Assembly (NCBI GenBank): GCA_029820945.1 | Contig: JALGUJ010000004.1 | Span: forward strand, 1 to 64,000 | Direction of reading: 5' to 3' | Origin: Candidatus Zipacnadia bacterium | GTDB lineage: Bacteria; Armatimonadota; Zipacnadia; Zipacnadales; UBA5352 | Length of the DNA stretch: 64,000 nt | In this document: positions 17,372 through 25,720 of the stretch, in pieces | Layout of the letters: each line of letters starts with the position of its first letter | Position numbering within the stretch: the stretch's first letter is position 1 | Notes under the pieces: generated by a model | Database searches by the model: none | What the model saw: the letters and a program-made list of their open reading frames with translations, nothing else | What the model was told of the DNA's origin: nothing | Translations under genes and position numbers: made by a program

Positions 17372-18124
17372 TCACGCGCTATAGTGGTGGTTCCCAGGAC
17401 GCCACCTGGTGTTGCCGGTCTGGTCGGCGGGGCGCTCGTCCGCCCTCGACGCAAGGGACTTGACCGGCCTGCGGATGTACTTGCGCAGCCTTCGGTACCA
17501 GACCTCCGCCGGGCGGCGAGTCTCAAGGATTTGACGCTCCTCGTCGGTGAGAAGGTCCGGAGCCACCACCGACTTGAGCTTGCAGATCGCCCGGCGGTCA
17601 TTCTCCTGTACGTAGGGAAGCGCGAGGGCGACCAGGGGGTTGCCGCCCGACATGATGGCGGCGGCGAAGTCCACGATGGCGGGCTCGCCATCGGGGGTGA
17701 CGAGGATGTTGTCGAGCTTCTCGAGGTCGCCGTGGGCTATGCCGCGCCGGTGGATCATGTCGATCAGGCCACTCAGGCGGTCGAAGAAGCCGGCGTCGAA
17801 CGTTTGCCGCGGCTGCGCGGTAACCGGCGCCGCATCGATGTACTCGAGGACGGCGATCCACAGCCGCGGCATGGCGTAGACGTGGGGCACGTGGGGCAGG
17901 CCCTCAGCGCGATGGAGCGCGGCGACCTCGCGCCGGGCCAGGAATGCCCCGAGCAGGTGCTTGAAGATATTGCCGCCGCGGCCGTAGTCCTTCACCACCG
18001 CGTCCACCCCCTCCATGCGGATGTGCCGGACCTCCGGCCGCGCGCGCCATGCCTCGCGGAACACGCGCACGGTCAGGCGATCGATCTCTCCCCTGTGAAG
18101 GCTCGCCCACCGGTTCGAGGTCAC
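17372..18124 (-). CDS. WaaP-like (LPS/Kdo kinase-type) protein kinase fold
   Basis: A small kinase-fold protein of 250 residues resembling lipopolysaccharide core kinases and Rio/ABC1-type small kinases. Candidate catalytic features are a Lys in VDAVVKDYGRGGNIFKH (nucleotide binding), the loop HGDLEKLDNIL (Asp base and Asn metal ligand), and IVDFAAA in place of DFG. A basic tail (RRLRKYIRRPVKSLASRADE) could contact membrane lipids. The GTG start overlaps the polyferredoxin stop (GTGA), so it is coupled to a membrane redox protein rather than to sugar-transfer genes, which is unexpected. The acceptor substrate, lipid A/core sugar or another, is not apparent. Confidence 0.8.
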   Translation of the reverse strand: MTSNRWASLHRGEIDRLTVRVFREAWRARPEVRHIRMEGVDAVVKDYGRGGNIFKHLLGAFLARREVAALHRAEGLPHVPHVYAMPRLWIAVLEYIDAAPVTAQPRQTFDAGFFDRLSGLIDMIHRRGIAHGDLEKLDNILVTPDGEPAIVDFAAAIMSGGNPLVALALPYVQENDRRAICKLKSVVAPDLLTDEERQILETRRPAEVWYRRLRKYIRRPVKSLASRADERPADQTGNTRWRPGNHHYSA

Positions 18125-18975
18125 GGCGCGTCATCCTCACTCCGCGGCTTGCGTGCGCGGCGCAAACCGCCGAGGGCCGTCGTCACCTGTATAGCGTCGA
18201 ATGGACACTTCGCGCACTCCATGCAGTTCACGCAGGCGTGGCCCCCCAGGTCGGTGCGGGGGTCGATCCCGGCGGGACAGGCCCTGACACACCACAGGCA
18301 GTCCGTGCACCTGTCCGGGATGAACTCGATCCGCACCAGGCTGATGCGATTGCACAGTGAGAAGAGCGCGCCGAGCGGGCAGAACGAGTGGCAGAAGGGC
18401 CTGCGGACGAAGACCGAGGCGATCAGGAATGCCGCCAGGATCGCCATCTTCACATACCAGAGGCTCCCGATCAGCTCCCGGAGCTCGGGGTGCAGCAGGG
18501 GCTGGAAGATGCCGCCCTGGAGCGCCCCCTGCGGGCAGAGCTCGCAGAAAACGGACCTGTAGGTGAAATAGGGAAGGACCAGGCCGAAGACAACGAGCAC
18601 GGCGTACTTGAGGTAACCCAGCCAGAGCGGCGGGCGCCAGTGCCTGCGCCGAATCCGACCCAGCAGGTCCTGGACGAGCCCGAATGGACAGAGCCAGCCG
18701 CACATTGAGCGCCCGATGATGGCGCTGACGGCCAGCAGCGTGCCGAGGACGTAGAGCGGCGCCAAGAGCGTCACGCGGAGCGCGGGCATCGCGTGCTGAA
18801 GAGCGCCCATCGGGCAGGCGAATGAGGCGGCGGGACAGGCCCAGCAGTTGAGGGCCGGGAAGCAGATGCCACGCAGGTCGTAGAGGAACAGGGCGTTGAG
18901 GCCGAAGGCGGCGACGAACTGCACGGCCCGGCGCAGTCTCAGAAAGAGCGGCGGGCGGTCATCCGAGTCGGCCAT
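18121..18975 (-). CDS. Membrane polyferredoxin (NapH-like 4Fe-4S protein)
   Basis: An integral membrane iron-sulfur protein of 284 residues expected to move electrons to or from periplasmic partners. About five hydrophobic segments carry conserved cysteine loops (CPFGLVQDLLG, CELCPQGALQGG, CHSFCPLGALF, which are CxxxCP-like). The C-terminal cytoplasmic ferredoxin domain has CTDCLWCVRACP and a second set CVNCMECAKCP whose last spacing is one residue shorter than usual. GGAG lies 10 bases before ATG 18975. It follows the 46-residue CXXC peptide by 7 bases and overlaps the kinase gene by 4, so the three are surely co-translated. The family includes NapH, NosR and RdxA-like proteins; the partner here is unknown. 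Confidence 0.92.
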   Translation of the reverse strand: MADSDDRPPLFLRLRRAVQFVAAFGLNALFLYDLRGICFPALNCWACPAASFACPMGALQHAMPALRVTLLAPLYVLGTLLAVSAIIGRSMCGWLCPFGLVQDLLGRIRRRHWRPPLWLGYLKYAVLVVFGLVLPYFTYRSVFCELCPQGALQGGIFQPLLHPELRELIGSLWYVKMAILAAFLIASVFVRRPFCHSFCPLGALFSLCNRISLVRIEFIPDRCTDCLWCVRACPAGIDPRTDLGGHACVNCMECAKCPFDAIQVTTALGGLRRARKPRSEDDAP

Positions 18976-18982
18976 GGCGCGG

Positions 18983-19123
18983 TCACTCCAGGCCGATGCA
19001 GGATGTGCACAGGAGGCTCGCCTGGTGCTCTACCTGACCGTGCTGGCCGAGGTGCACGCCGTAGCCGATCATGGCGATGCCCAGGAGCGCGAGGGCGATC
19101 CAGAGCCAGCGCAGGCGGATCAT
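18983..19123 (-). CDS. 46-residue membrane peptide with C-terminal CTSCIGLE
   Basis: A tiny gene between the TIM-barrel gene and the polyferredoxin. Its protein begins MIRLRWLWIALALLGIAMI, one membrane-spanning helix, continues with a hydrophilic linker rich in His and Gln, and ends CTSCIGLE. The ATG at 19123 overlaps the preceding stop by 4 bases (ATGA), and its stop is 7 bases before the polyferredoxin start. Short membrane peptides with a terminal CXXCIG motif beside 4Fe-4S membrane proteins are known (I recall the CD1871A-type family), so this is probably a redox partner whose cysteine pair is reduced by, or donates to, the polyferredoxin. That role is inference; the reading frame, overlap and motif are directly visible. 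Confidence 0.85.
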   Translation of the reverse strand: MIRLRWLWIALALLGIAMIGYGVHLGQHGQVEHQASLLCTSCIGLE

Positions 19124-19938
19124 TCACTCAGGCTCCGCAGGTACCGGCAGTCACGCAGGACGGCGGCGCGCTTGTCCTCAACGTTCGATGGGCTGAACTC
19201 CACGGCGAGGTAGCCGTCGTAGTCGCTCTCGCGCAGGCGCTCCACCAACGGCACGTAGTCGATGACGCCGTCGGCCAGGCCCACTCGCTCAACACGCTCC
19301 GAGTTCCCGTCGAGCGCCGCGTAGTTCTGCGCGTGAAGATGGAAGACGTGGGGCAGCACGTGCTCCAGGCGGGACAGGGGGTCGCCGTCAATCCGCGGCA
19401 GGGCCTGATAGTTGAGGCCGAAGTTCCGGCAGCCGACGTCCTCGACCAGGCGCTTCGCGCTCTGGCTGGTGTCGGCGAGGGTATTGCTGTGCATCTCCAC
19501 CGCGAGTCGCATCCCCATCTTCTCGGCGGCTGCCGCGGCGTTGCGGCACTCCTTGACCGTCCGTGACCACAGGTCGTCCTCGGCATCGTCGGAGGCGACG
19601 TCACTGGCCCACACCCGGATGACCGGCGCGTCCAGGCCGGCCGCTATCTCCAGCACGTCCCGAAGCGGCATGCTCTCCGTACCCACTGCACCCAGGCGGA
19701 GATACGAGCCGAAGACCGCGACCTGGAGGCCGCGGTCATGCACCATCTTCCTGGCCGCAGCGACGCGGTTCGCGTCGTGCTCCTCCGATATGTGCGGTTC
19801 GCGCCCCCAGATTTCCACGCCGTCGAGCTGGGCCTCACACGCGAGGTCGAGGCTGTACTCCAGCAGGCGCTCTCTGAAGGCTATCGTGCACAGCGCCGTC
19901 TTCACCCGTCGGGTGCTTCCGCCTGACACCTGCTCCAT
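19120..19938 (-). CDS. Sugar phosphate isomerase/epimerase family TIM barrel
   Basis: A 272-residue AP-endonuclease-2-type TIM barrel (xylose isomerase-like). Characteristic pieces in order are LDGVEIWGREPHISEE, VRVWASDVAS-like strand 4 (PVIRVWASDVASDDAEDD), AVEMHSNTLADT with a metal-ligand Glu/His, GLNYQALPR, HVFHLHAQNY and YLAVEFSPSNVEDK. Metal-binding Glu, His and Asp in these strands match the family. Such enzymes isomerise or epimerise keto-sugars, often paired with Gfo/Idh/MocA dehydrogenases, as here. Start ATG 19938 is preceded by a purine-rich GGGGGAGAGAGG; longer in-frame starts lack coding character. It follows the oxidoreductase gene by 85 bases. Confidence 0.9.
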   Translation of the reverse strand: MEQVSGGSTRRVKTALCTIAFRERLLEYSLDLACEAQLDGVEIWGREPHISEEHDANRVAAARKMVHDRGLQVAVFGSYLRLGAVGTESMPLRDVLEIAAGLDAPVIRVWASDVASDDAEDDLWSRTVKECRNAAAAAEKMGMRLAVEMHSNTLADTSQSAKRLVEDVGCRNFGLNYQALPRIDGDPLSRLEHVLPHVFHLHAQNYAALDGNSERVERVGLADGVIDYVPLVERLRESDYDGYLAVEFSPSNVEDKRAAVLRDCRYLRSLSE

Positions 19939-20023
19939 ACCTCTCTCCCCCACCACCAAGGTACGTCCTGCGGCAACAGCAGTCGGTCGCTCCGCCCCCC
20001 CACCTCGCGCCTCAAGGCTCGCA

Positions 20024-21049
20024 CTACAGCTCCACGGGCTGCCCGCTCTCCGCGGACTCGTGGATCGCCACGAGCACGCGCGTGTTCTCAAGCCCATCCT
20101 CCGGACGCACGACCGGCTCACGGTCGTAGATAACGCAGTCGGCGAAGTGCCGTATGCTCTGAACTCCGAATCCGTTCGGCAGTCCGTGGATCTCGGTCAC
20201 GACGGCAACGTCCGGGTACTCCGCGCCGCTCTCCGCGGTGAAGGTCTGTAGCATGCGGTGCGAGCTGGCGTCGGCGAAGGCCGTGCCCTCAGACCCGATC
20301 ATCTCCAGCTTGAAGTCGAAGACCGTCGGCATCTCGGTGGACATGATCCAGCAGGTCTCGACGTGCGCGACGCCCCCGCCCTCAAGCTCACAGATCGTGT
20401 GGAAGAAGTCCGGCGTATCGATCCCCCGCTCGGCCAGGACACGCGAGCGCGAGACGGAGTAGACGCGCACGACCTCATCGTCGAAGAGCCAGCGAACCAG
20501 GTCAACCGCGTGGCTGCCAAGGAACCAGATAACTGTCGAGTCGCCGGCCCAGCTCAGCATCCTGGTCGGGACGTAGATGGTGTCGTTGAGGCGCACGGTA
20601 AGCACCTGCGGCTCGCCCATCTCACCTGCCTCGATCTTCTCCTTGATGCCCCACATGGCCGGATTCCACCGGTTGTGGAAGTCTACCATGAGCTTCACGC
20701 CGTTGGCGTCGGCGGCGTCGATCATGGCCTGGCAGTCCTCGACGGTGGTGGCCATGGGCTTCTCGAGGAGCACGTGCTTGCCGGCCTCGGCGGCCGCCAC
20801 GGCGATCTCGCGGTGCAGGAAGTCGGGGGTGACGACGGAGACGGCGGCGATGTCGTCGCGCGCGAGGAGTTCCCTATAGTCGGTGGTCCAGGAGCCCGCC
20901 CCGTACTGCTCCGCTCGCGCCCGCAGCAGCTCCTCATTGAGGTCGCAGATGCTGGCGAGCTCTGCGCCCGGGTGCGTTGAGTACGTCTTGAGGTGCGTCT
21001 CGCCCCAAACGCCCGTCCCGATGACGCCGAAGCCGCAGGTCTCGCTCAC
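20024..21049 (-). CDS. Gfo/Idh/MocA family oxidoreductase
   Basis: An NAD(P)-dependent sugar or inositol dehydrogenase of 341 residues. The N-terminus has CGFGVIGTGVWGETH (Rossmann GxGxxG), followed by AAVSVVTPDFLHRE and KHVLLEKPMATTVED with the active-site EKP lysine. FHNRWNPAMWG and WFLGSHAVDLVRWLF (conserved His/Asp) belong to the catalytic sheet domain. I prefer GTG 21049 (VSETCGFG) over GTG 21058 because GAGG lies 8 bases upstream. It is the first gene behind the strongest promoter of the window and probably acts with the TIM-barrel epimerase next to it on one keto-sugar pathway. Confidence 0.93.
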   Translation of the reverse strand: MSETCGFGVIGTGVWGETHLKTYSTHPGAELASICDLNEELLRARAEQYGAGSWTTDYRELLARDDIAAVSVVTPDFLHREIAVAAAEAGKHVLLEKPMATTVEDCQAMIDAADANGVKLMVDFHNRWNPAMWGIKEKIEAGEMGEPQVLTVRLNDTIYVPTRMLSWAGDSTVIWFLGSHAVDLVRWLFDDEVVRVYSVSRSRVLAERGIDTPDFFHTICELEGGGVAHVETCWIMSTEMPTVFDFKLEMIGSEGTAFADASSHRMLQTFTAESGAEYPDVAVVTEIHGLPNGFGVQSIRHFADCVIYDREPVVRPEDGLENTRVLVAIHESAESGQPVEL

Positions 21050-21128
21050 GTTGAGCACCTCACTGACAGTGTCGTCTTCTCGATGAGCCCACCGGCGGTC
21101 GTTCCTGTGCCGCGCGCCGCCAACCGCG

Positions 21129-21158
21129 ATTATAAGGCATTGCGAAAATGCGTGTCAA
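21129..21158 (-). promoter_or_regulatory. Near-consensus sigma-70 promoter with operator-like repeat
   Basis: Reading leftward, TTGACA (21153-21158), an 18-base spacer and a perfect TATAAT (21129-21134). The spacer contains the inverted repeat GCATT-TTCGC-AATGC (21137-21151), placed exactly where a repressor would block polymerase. Transcription would start near 21122, giving a leader of about 70 bases that carries a second palindrome, CACTGACAGTG (21061-21071), just before the ribosome binding site. It drives the oxidoreductase-epimerase-CXXC peptide-polyferredoxin-kinase genes. Confidence 0.85.
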
Positions 21159-21211
21159 CGACCCGTCCCGCGGCTCGGCAAGGCGCCGAATCACGCCCCG
21201 GAAGTGGCCCC

Positions 21212-22848
21212 TCACGGACCCTCCCAGCTCTCCCCCACCACAAACGGGAGGATCACGCGTGAGGCATCCAGGTCTCCGCCCACGTGCACCGTGTTCGTCG
21301 CCACCCGCGTTTCCCCACCGTCGTCGCGGTCAGCGCCCGTGTTGGGATTCGCCGAGAACCGCGGATAGTTACTCGACGATACCGCAACGCGGATCCGGTG
21401 TCCGCTGTTGACGATGACGCTGGTGCACCACAGGTCGACGCGGAGATCGACGACCTCGCCCGGCTCCAGCGGCTCTGCCTCCGCGTAGCCGTTGCGGTAC
21501 CGCATCCTGCGGATGCCGTCGCACAGCAGGATGGAGCGCCCATCCCGGTAGACGTCGGTGAGCTTGACGGTGAAATCCGTGTCCGGGCAGTCGGAGGAAA
21601 CCCTGAGCACCGCGGCGATATGCCCGGTGATCTCCCGGGGCCTCTCGAGCGGCTCGCTGGTGAAGACGAGCACGTCGTCGCGGCCCTCGACGCGCCTCCG
21701 GTCCATCGGGCCCTTGGGGATGTTCAGGTTCGCACCGCCGACGGTCGGCACCGGGTCGGCGGGATCGTACTCGAAGGAGAGCTCCGCCGGATCCCCCGGG
21801 ACGGTCGCCAGTGATCCGTCCGCCTGCAGGTAGAGGGCGGTCTCGTCACCCTGCGGCGGCCAGGTGTCGGTCACCCGCCAGAAGTTCCTGGGGGCGCCCT
21901 CCTCACCGCAGGCGCCCATCACGTAGTAGTACACGTGCAACACCCCGGCCAGCTCGAAGTCGGCGCCCTTGAGGTAGACCTCGTGGAACTGCCGCTCATA
22001 CTCGAACGGCGCCCCGGAGCTGTTGTCCGGAAACTCGAGCTCGCCCTGCACCCGGGAGCCGTGCACCCACGGGCCGATGATGAGGAACTGCCTGCCCGGC
22101 GCGTCCTCGCCCCCGCCTTCCTGCAGGGCCTCGAAGCCGGCGATCGTCCCTCCCTGGAAGCAGTCCCACCAGCCGCCGCGGTGGGGATCATCGGCACCTG
22201 CACCCGGTCGGCGACCGCCGGCATGTCAACGGCCTGCCAGACCTCATCGTAGGACGGATGGTCGTAGGCCCGCTCGAGGTTCTCGGGGCGGAAGTTGTTG
22301 TGCACCAGCCACCCCTCGACCATCGCCTTCTGCAGCACGCCGCCGTAGCGGACCGCGTAGTGATACATGCCGGGCGCGGCGACCGTCGGCGTGCAGCAGC
22401 GTACATGCGGTGGCGCCGACGACGCGGCCATGTACTGGGTGATCCCGGCCGCGGACGAGCCCCGCATGCCGATGTTGCCGTCGCACGGGGGCTGCTCGGC
22501 CACCCATTCGATGGTATCGTAGCCGTCCTGGAGCCGCCCATGCGCGTCGGTAAGGAAGGGCGTGTCGCCGCCCTCGGACTCGAACCGCCCGCGCATGTCC
22601 TGGATGACCTGGGCGTAGCCCATCCGCACCATCCCTCCGGGGCCGCGCCCGTTCTTGCCGTAAGGCGTGCGGGTGAGCATCACCGGCCAGGGCCCATCGC
22701 CATCCGGGAGGTAGACGTCGGTCGCCAGGCGCACGCCGTCGCGCATGGGGACCATGAAGGTCTGCGGTGTCGCGGCCTCGCGCTGCGCCAGAACCACGGA
22801 TCCGGCCGCCAGCGCGATCAACACGAGCAGCAGGAGTGGTCGTCGCAT
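21212..22848 (-). pseudogene. CocE/NonD-type (X-Pro dipeptidyl-peptidase-like) hydrolase, frameshifted
   Basis: A secreted alpha/beta hydrolase of about 545 residues split into two frames. The 5' part (22848 to about 22190) has a signal peptide (MRRPLLLLVLIALAAGS), MVPMRDGVRLATDVYLP, VIQDMRGRFESEGG and the nucleophile site GMRGSSAAGITQY. The 3' part (about 22180 to 21212) has GGWWDCFQGG, GPWVHGSRVQGEL, the acid region and GHRIRVAVSSSNYPR with the likely catalytic His, plus the C-terminal jelly roll. The frames meet at a run of four G (22183-22186, plus strand). Removing two bases or adding one restores a continuous protein (ATG ATC CAC CGC GGC GGC TGG TGG is the likely original). GC bias at third positions is intact on both sides, so the break is recent or a sequencing error. 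Family members cleave amino-acid esters, amides or Xaa-Pro bonds. Confidence 0.85.
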
Positions 22849-22896
22849 GCACTCACACCTTCCGCGCCGGGAAGGTATTGCGCCCCACCAGAGGGC

Positions 22897-22924
22897 ATTC
22901 TACCCAGCAGGCCGACGTCTGCAA
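22897..22924 (-). promoter_or_regulatory. Possible promoter for the CocE-type gene
   Basis: Leftward TTGCAG (22919-22924), 16 bases, TAGAAT (22897-22902). The -10 matches 5 of 6 consensus bases; the -35 is weak. Position, about 50 bases before ATG 22848, is right for that gene. Confidence 0.35.
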
Positions 22925-23018
22925 CACGGGCTGCGACGCCCCTGCCCCGCGGAGGCCGCCTGGGATGCGGCCGGACTGATGAGGCATGCAGGCCACCGGA
23001 GGTGCCGCGCCGAACACC

Positions 23019-23060
23019 ATGACAGGCGCCGCGGGCCCGCCCGCGGCGCCGCCCTGTCAT
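23019..23060 (+). promoter_or_regulatory. Large hairpin in the leader of the dehydrogenase gene
   Basis: An outer ATGACAGG/CCTGTCAT stem (23019-23026 with 23053-23060) and an inner perfect CGCCGCGGGC/GCCCGCGGCG stem (23027-23036 with 23039-23048) are separated by a 4-base bulge. The whole 18-bp structure ends about 10 bases before the GGGAG ribosome binding site of the next gene. It could be an operator, an attenuator or the terminator of something upstream; there is no plus-strand gene upstream within 234 bases. Confidence 0.45.
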
Positions 23061-23082
23061 ATCGTCGCAGGGAGTGAGAGCC

Positions 23083-24129
23083 ATGGCTCAGGGACCGAGG
23101 ATCTACTTCATGAACCAGTCGCGGACCGCGCTTGGGTGGTTCTTCCGCGGGCCGTCCAGGGCGCGGGCCGAGGAACTGGGCTGGGACATCTGGGTTAATG
23201 AACGTGACGAGGCCATCGAGGCGGAGGAGTGGGCGGAGATCATCGCGGACGCCGAGGCCCTGCTCACCACCTGGGGCTCCCCCAAGCTGGACGAGACCAT
23301 TCTCGCGCGCAACGAAGCCCTGCGGATCGTGGGCCACGTGGGTGGGTCGGTGGCCCCTTACATCGCGGATGAGGTCTTCGAGCGCGGCGTGCGCGTGTGC
23401 ACGGCCAACCCCTTCATGGCGCGCACGGTGGCCGAGCACTGCATCATGCTGATGCTCATGGGCCTGCGCCGCGCGCACGACCACATCAAGCTGGGCACGC
23501 GCTGCGAGACGATGAACCACTACAAAGACTGGAAGGTGCGCGTGCCGCAGGACTGTACCATCGGCATCTGGGGCTTCGGCGACATCGCCTCGTGGGTGCT
23601 GGAGATGCTGCGGCCCTTCGAGCCCAGGGAGGTCCTGGTCGCCAGCGGGCACCTCAGCGACGAGGACGCGGCCGAGCAGGGCATGCGCCGCGTCGAGTTC
23701 GACGCGCTCTTCCAGCAGTCCGACGTCGTCTTCACGCTCGCCGGGATGACCGTCGCGAACACCGGCCGCGTGGGCGCCAGGCAGCTCCGGTCGATGAAGA
23801 GCGGGGCGGTGCTCATCAACGTCGGACGCGCGCCGCTGATCCAGCCCGAGGCGCTGCTGGAGGAGCTGCGGCGAGGGCGCATCACGGGCGTCTTCGACGT
23901 GTTCGAGCGGGAGCCGCTGCCCGACGATCATCCCTTCAATGAGCTGCCGAACGTGATCCTGAGCCCGCACTACGCCGGCACCGGCCGCGACGCGCAATAC
24001 ATGGCCGCGATGCTCGACGAGATCGACCGCTTCTTCCGCGGCGAGGAGCTGCGCTACGAGGTGAGGGCCTCACGCGCCCGACAGATGACCGACATGCAGG
24101 CCGTGCGCAAGGCCCAACAGGAGAAGTGA
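23083..24129 (+). CDS. D-isomer specific 2-hydroxyacid dehydrogenase
   Basis: An NAD(P)-dependent dehydrogenase of 348 residues acting on a D-2-hydroxyacid/2-ketoacid pair. The nucleotide site is TIGIWGFGDIASWVLEML (about residue 158). Catalytic residues appear in order: Arg in NVGRAPLIQPEALL (about 248), Glu in DVFEREPLPDDHPF (about 277) and His in SPHYAGTGRDAQ (about 295). GGGAG lies 8 bases before ATG 23083; an earlier GTG at 23074 is less likely. The substrate could be glycerate, phosphoglycerate or a sugar acid. It leads the plus-strand run of glycan genes, which suggests a carbohydrate-derived acid. A large hairpin sits just upstream. Confidence 0.93.
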   Translation: MAQGPRIYFMNQSRTALGWFFRGPSRARAEELGWDIWVNERDEAIEAEEWAEIIADAEALLTTWGSPKLDETILARNEALRIVGHVGGSVAPYIADEVFERGVRVCTANPFMARTVAEHCIMLMLMGLRRAHDHIKLGTRCETMNHYKDWKVRVPQDCTIGIWGFGDIASWVLEMLRPFEPREVLVASGHLSDEDAAEQGMRRVEFDALFQQSDVVFTLAGMTVANTGRVGARQLRSMKSGAVLINVGRAPLIQPEALLEELRRGRITGVFDVFEREPLPDDHPFNELPNVILSPHYAGTGRDAQYMAAMLDEIDRFFRGEELRYEVRASRARQMTDMQAVRKAQQEK

Positions 24130-24194
24130 CCGCAACCACCGGGCGCGGGTGAAGCCACGCCCTACCACACGACGGGAAGCGAGGAGCACACACT

Positions 24195-25646
24195 ATGACT
24201 GACACAGGCGGCCTGAAGATCGGCTGGAGCCAGGTTGAGATCACGCCCCAGGAGCCCGTGCTGATCGCCGGCCAGTTCCACGCGCGCGTCTCGGAGGGTG
24301 TGCTCGATCCGGTCACGGCGACCGCACTTGTGCTCGAGCAGGATGGCACGCACGTCGTCTTCGTGAGCTGTGATCTCGTCGCCATCTCAGAGGAGCTGCA
24401 CGCGCGCGTCGCCGAGCGCGTGCACCAGCGAGGGCCCGACCCGGCCAGCATCATCATGAACGGCACGCACACGCACACCGCGCCGGAGGTGCGCCTGCGA
24501 GGCGGCGCGGCGGGGCACACCGCGCAGAACGTCGGCGTCGAGCTCGACGTCATGGCCGTCGAGGATTACCTGGACTTCGCGACCGAGCGGATCGCTGAGG
24601 CCGTGTCGGACGCCTGGGACAGCCGCGCGGAGGGCGCGGTCGCCTTCGGCCTCGGGCACGCCGTGGTTGGGCGCAATCGCAGATGGGTGGACACGAATGG
24701 GCGCTCGACGATGTATGGGAACACCGACACCCCTGAGTTCAGTCATATCGAGGGCTACGAGGACCACAGCGTCAACGTGCTGTCAACCTATGGCGAGGGC
24801 GGCGAGCTGACGGGTGTCATCGTGAATGTGCCCTGCCCGTCCCAGGACACCGAAGGGCTGTTCGTCATCAGCGCCGACTACTGGCACGAGACGCGCGAGG
24901 AGCTGCGCGCGCGGCTGGGCCAGGGGCTCTTCGTGCTGCCGCAGGCGTCCGCGGCGGGCGACCAGTCCCCGCACCTGCTCTTCGACAAGAGAGCACACGA
25001 GCGCATGCTGGAGCTGAAGGGCCGCACGGAGCGCGAGGAGATCGCCCATCGCATCGCGGACGCGGTCGAGGAGGTCCTCGGCTTCATGGGTGGCGCGCGC
25101 GACGCCGCTCCGGTGCTGCGCCATGAGGCTATGACGCTGCAGCTTCCCCTGCGCTCCCTGACGGAGGACGACGTGCGGGCGGCGGAGGCGGAGGCCGCCG
25201 AGTGGCGGGAGCGATACGAGGCCGAGAAGGCGGAGCTCGAGGAGAACCCCCGGCTCCGTGACGACCCCCGCTGGTACGTGCCGGTCACCCGAAGCTACCG
25301 CAGGATGCGCTGGTACGAGCGCGTCGCCGAGCGCTTCGAGCTGCAGCAGCAGGAGCCGACCAGGCCGGTTGACGTGCATGTGGTTCGGCTGGGCGACGTC
25401 GCGTTCGCGACTAACCCCTTTGAGTATTACCTCGACTTCGGCACCTATATCAAGGCGCGGAGCCCTGCCGTCCAGACCTTCCTCGTGCAGCTTGCCGGTT
25501 CGGGCTCCTACGTCCCGAGCGCGCGATCCATCGCCGGCGGCGGCTACGGCTCGGTGCCCGCGAGCACGCCGATCGGGCCCGAAGGCGGACGCCAGGTCGC
25601 CGACACGACCATCGATGTGCTCCGGCAGATGTGGAACGCGAGCTGA
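24195..25646 (+). CDS. Neutral/alkaline ceramidase N-terminal-like protein
   Basis: A 483-residue protein resembling the N-terminal domain of neutral ceramidases, found in many bacterial proteins of unknown substrate. Family features are KIGWSQVEITPQEPV, VTATALVLEQDGTHVVFVSCDL, and the zinc-ligand segment NGTHTHTAPEV near residue 90. NVPCPSQDTEG, PQASAAGDQSPH and, near the end, GSGSYVPSARSIAGGGYGS follow. No signal peptide is present, unlike true secreted ceramidases, so an amidase or hydrolase on a sugar or small amide is as likely as sphingolipid cleavage. GAGGAG precedes ATG 24195 by 8 bases. Confidence 0.88.
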   Translation: MTDTGGLKIGWSQVEITPQEPVLIAGQFHARVSEGVLDPVTATALVLEQDGTHVVFVSCDLVAISEELHARVAERVHQRGPDPASIIMNGTHTHTAPEVRLRGGAAGHTAQNVGVELDVMAVEDYLDFATERIAEAVSDAWDSRAEGAVAFGLGHAVVGRNRRWVDTNGRSTMYGNTDTPEFSHIEGYEDHSVNVLSTYGEGGELTGVIVNVPCPSQDTEGLFVISADYWHETREELRARLGQGLFVLPQASAAGDQSPHLLFDKRAHERMLELKGRTEREEIAHRIADAVEEVLGFMGGARDAAPVLRHEAMTLQLPLRSLTEDDVRAAEAEAAEWRERYEAEKAELEENPRLRDDPRWYVPVTRSYRRMRWYERVAERFELQQQEPTRPVDVHVVRLGDVAFATNPFEYYLDFGTYIKARSPAVQTFLVQLAGSGSYVPSARSIAGGGYGSVPASTPIGPEGGRQVADTTIDVLRQMWNAS

Positions 25647-25720
25647 CCGGTGTTGTTCGAATCGGTGAGGGTGCGCCCCGGCGCGTCCCCGGCTTTCGGT
25701 TCGACATCCATTCGGTTCCG

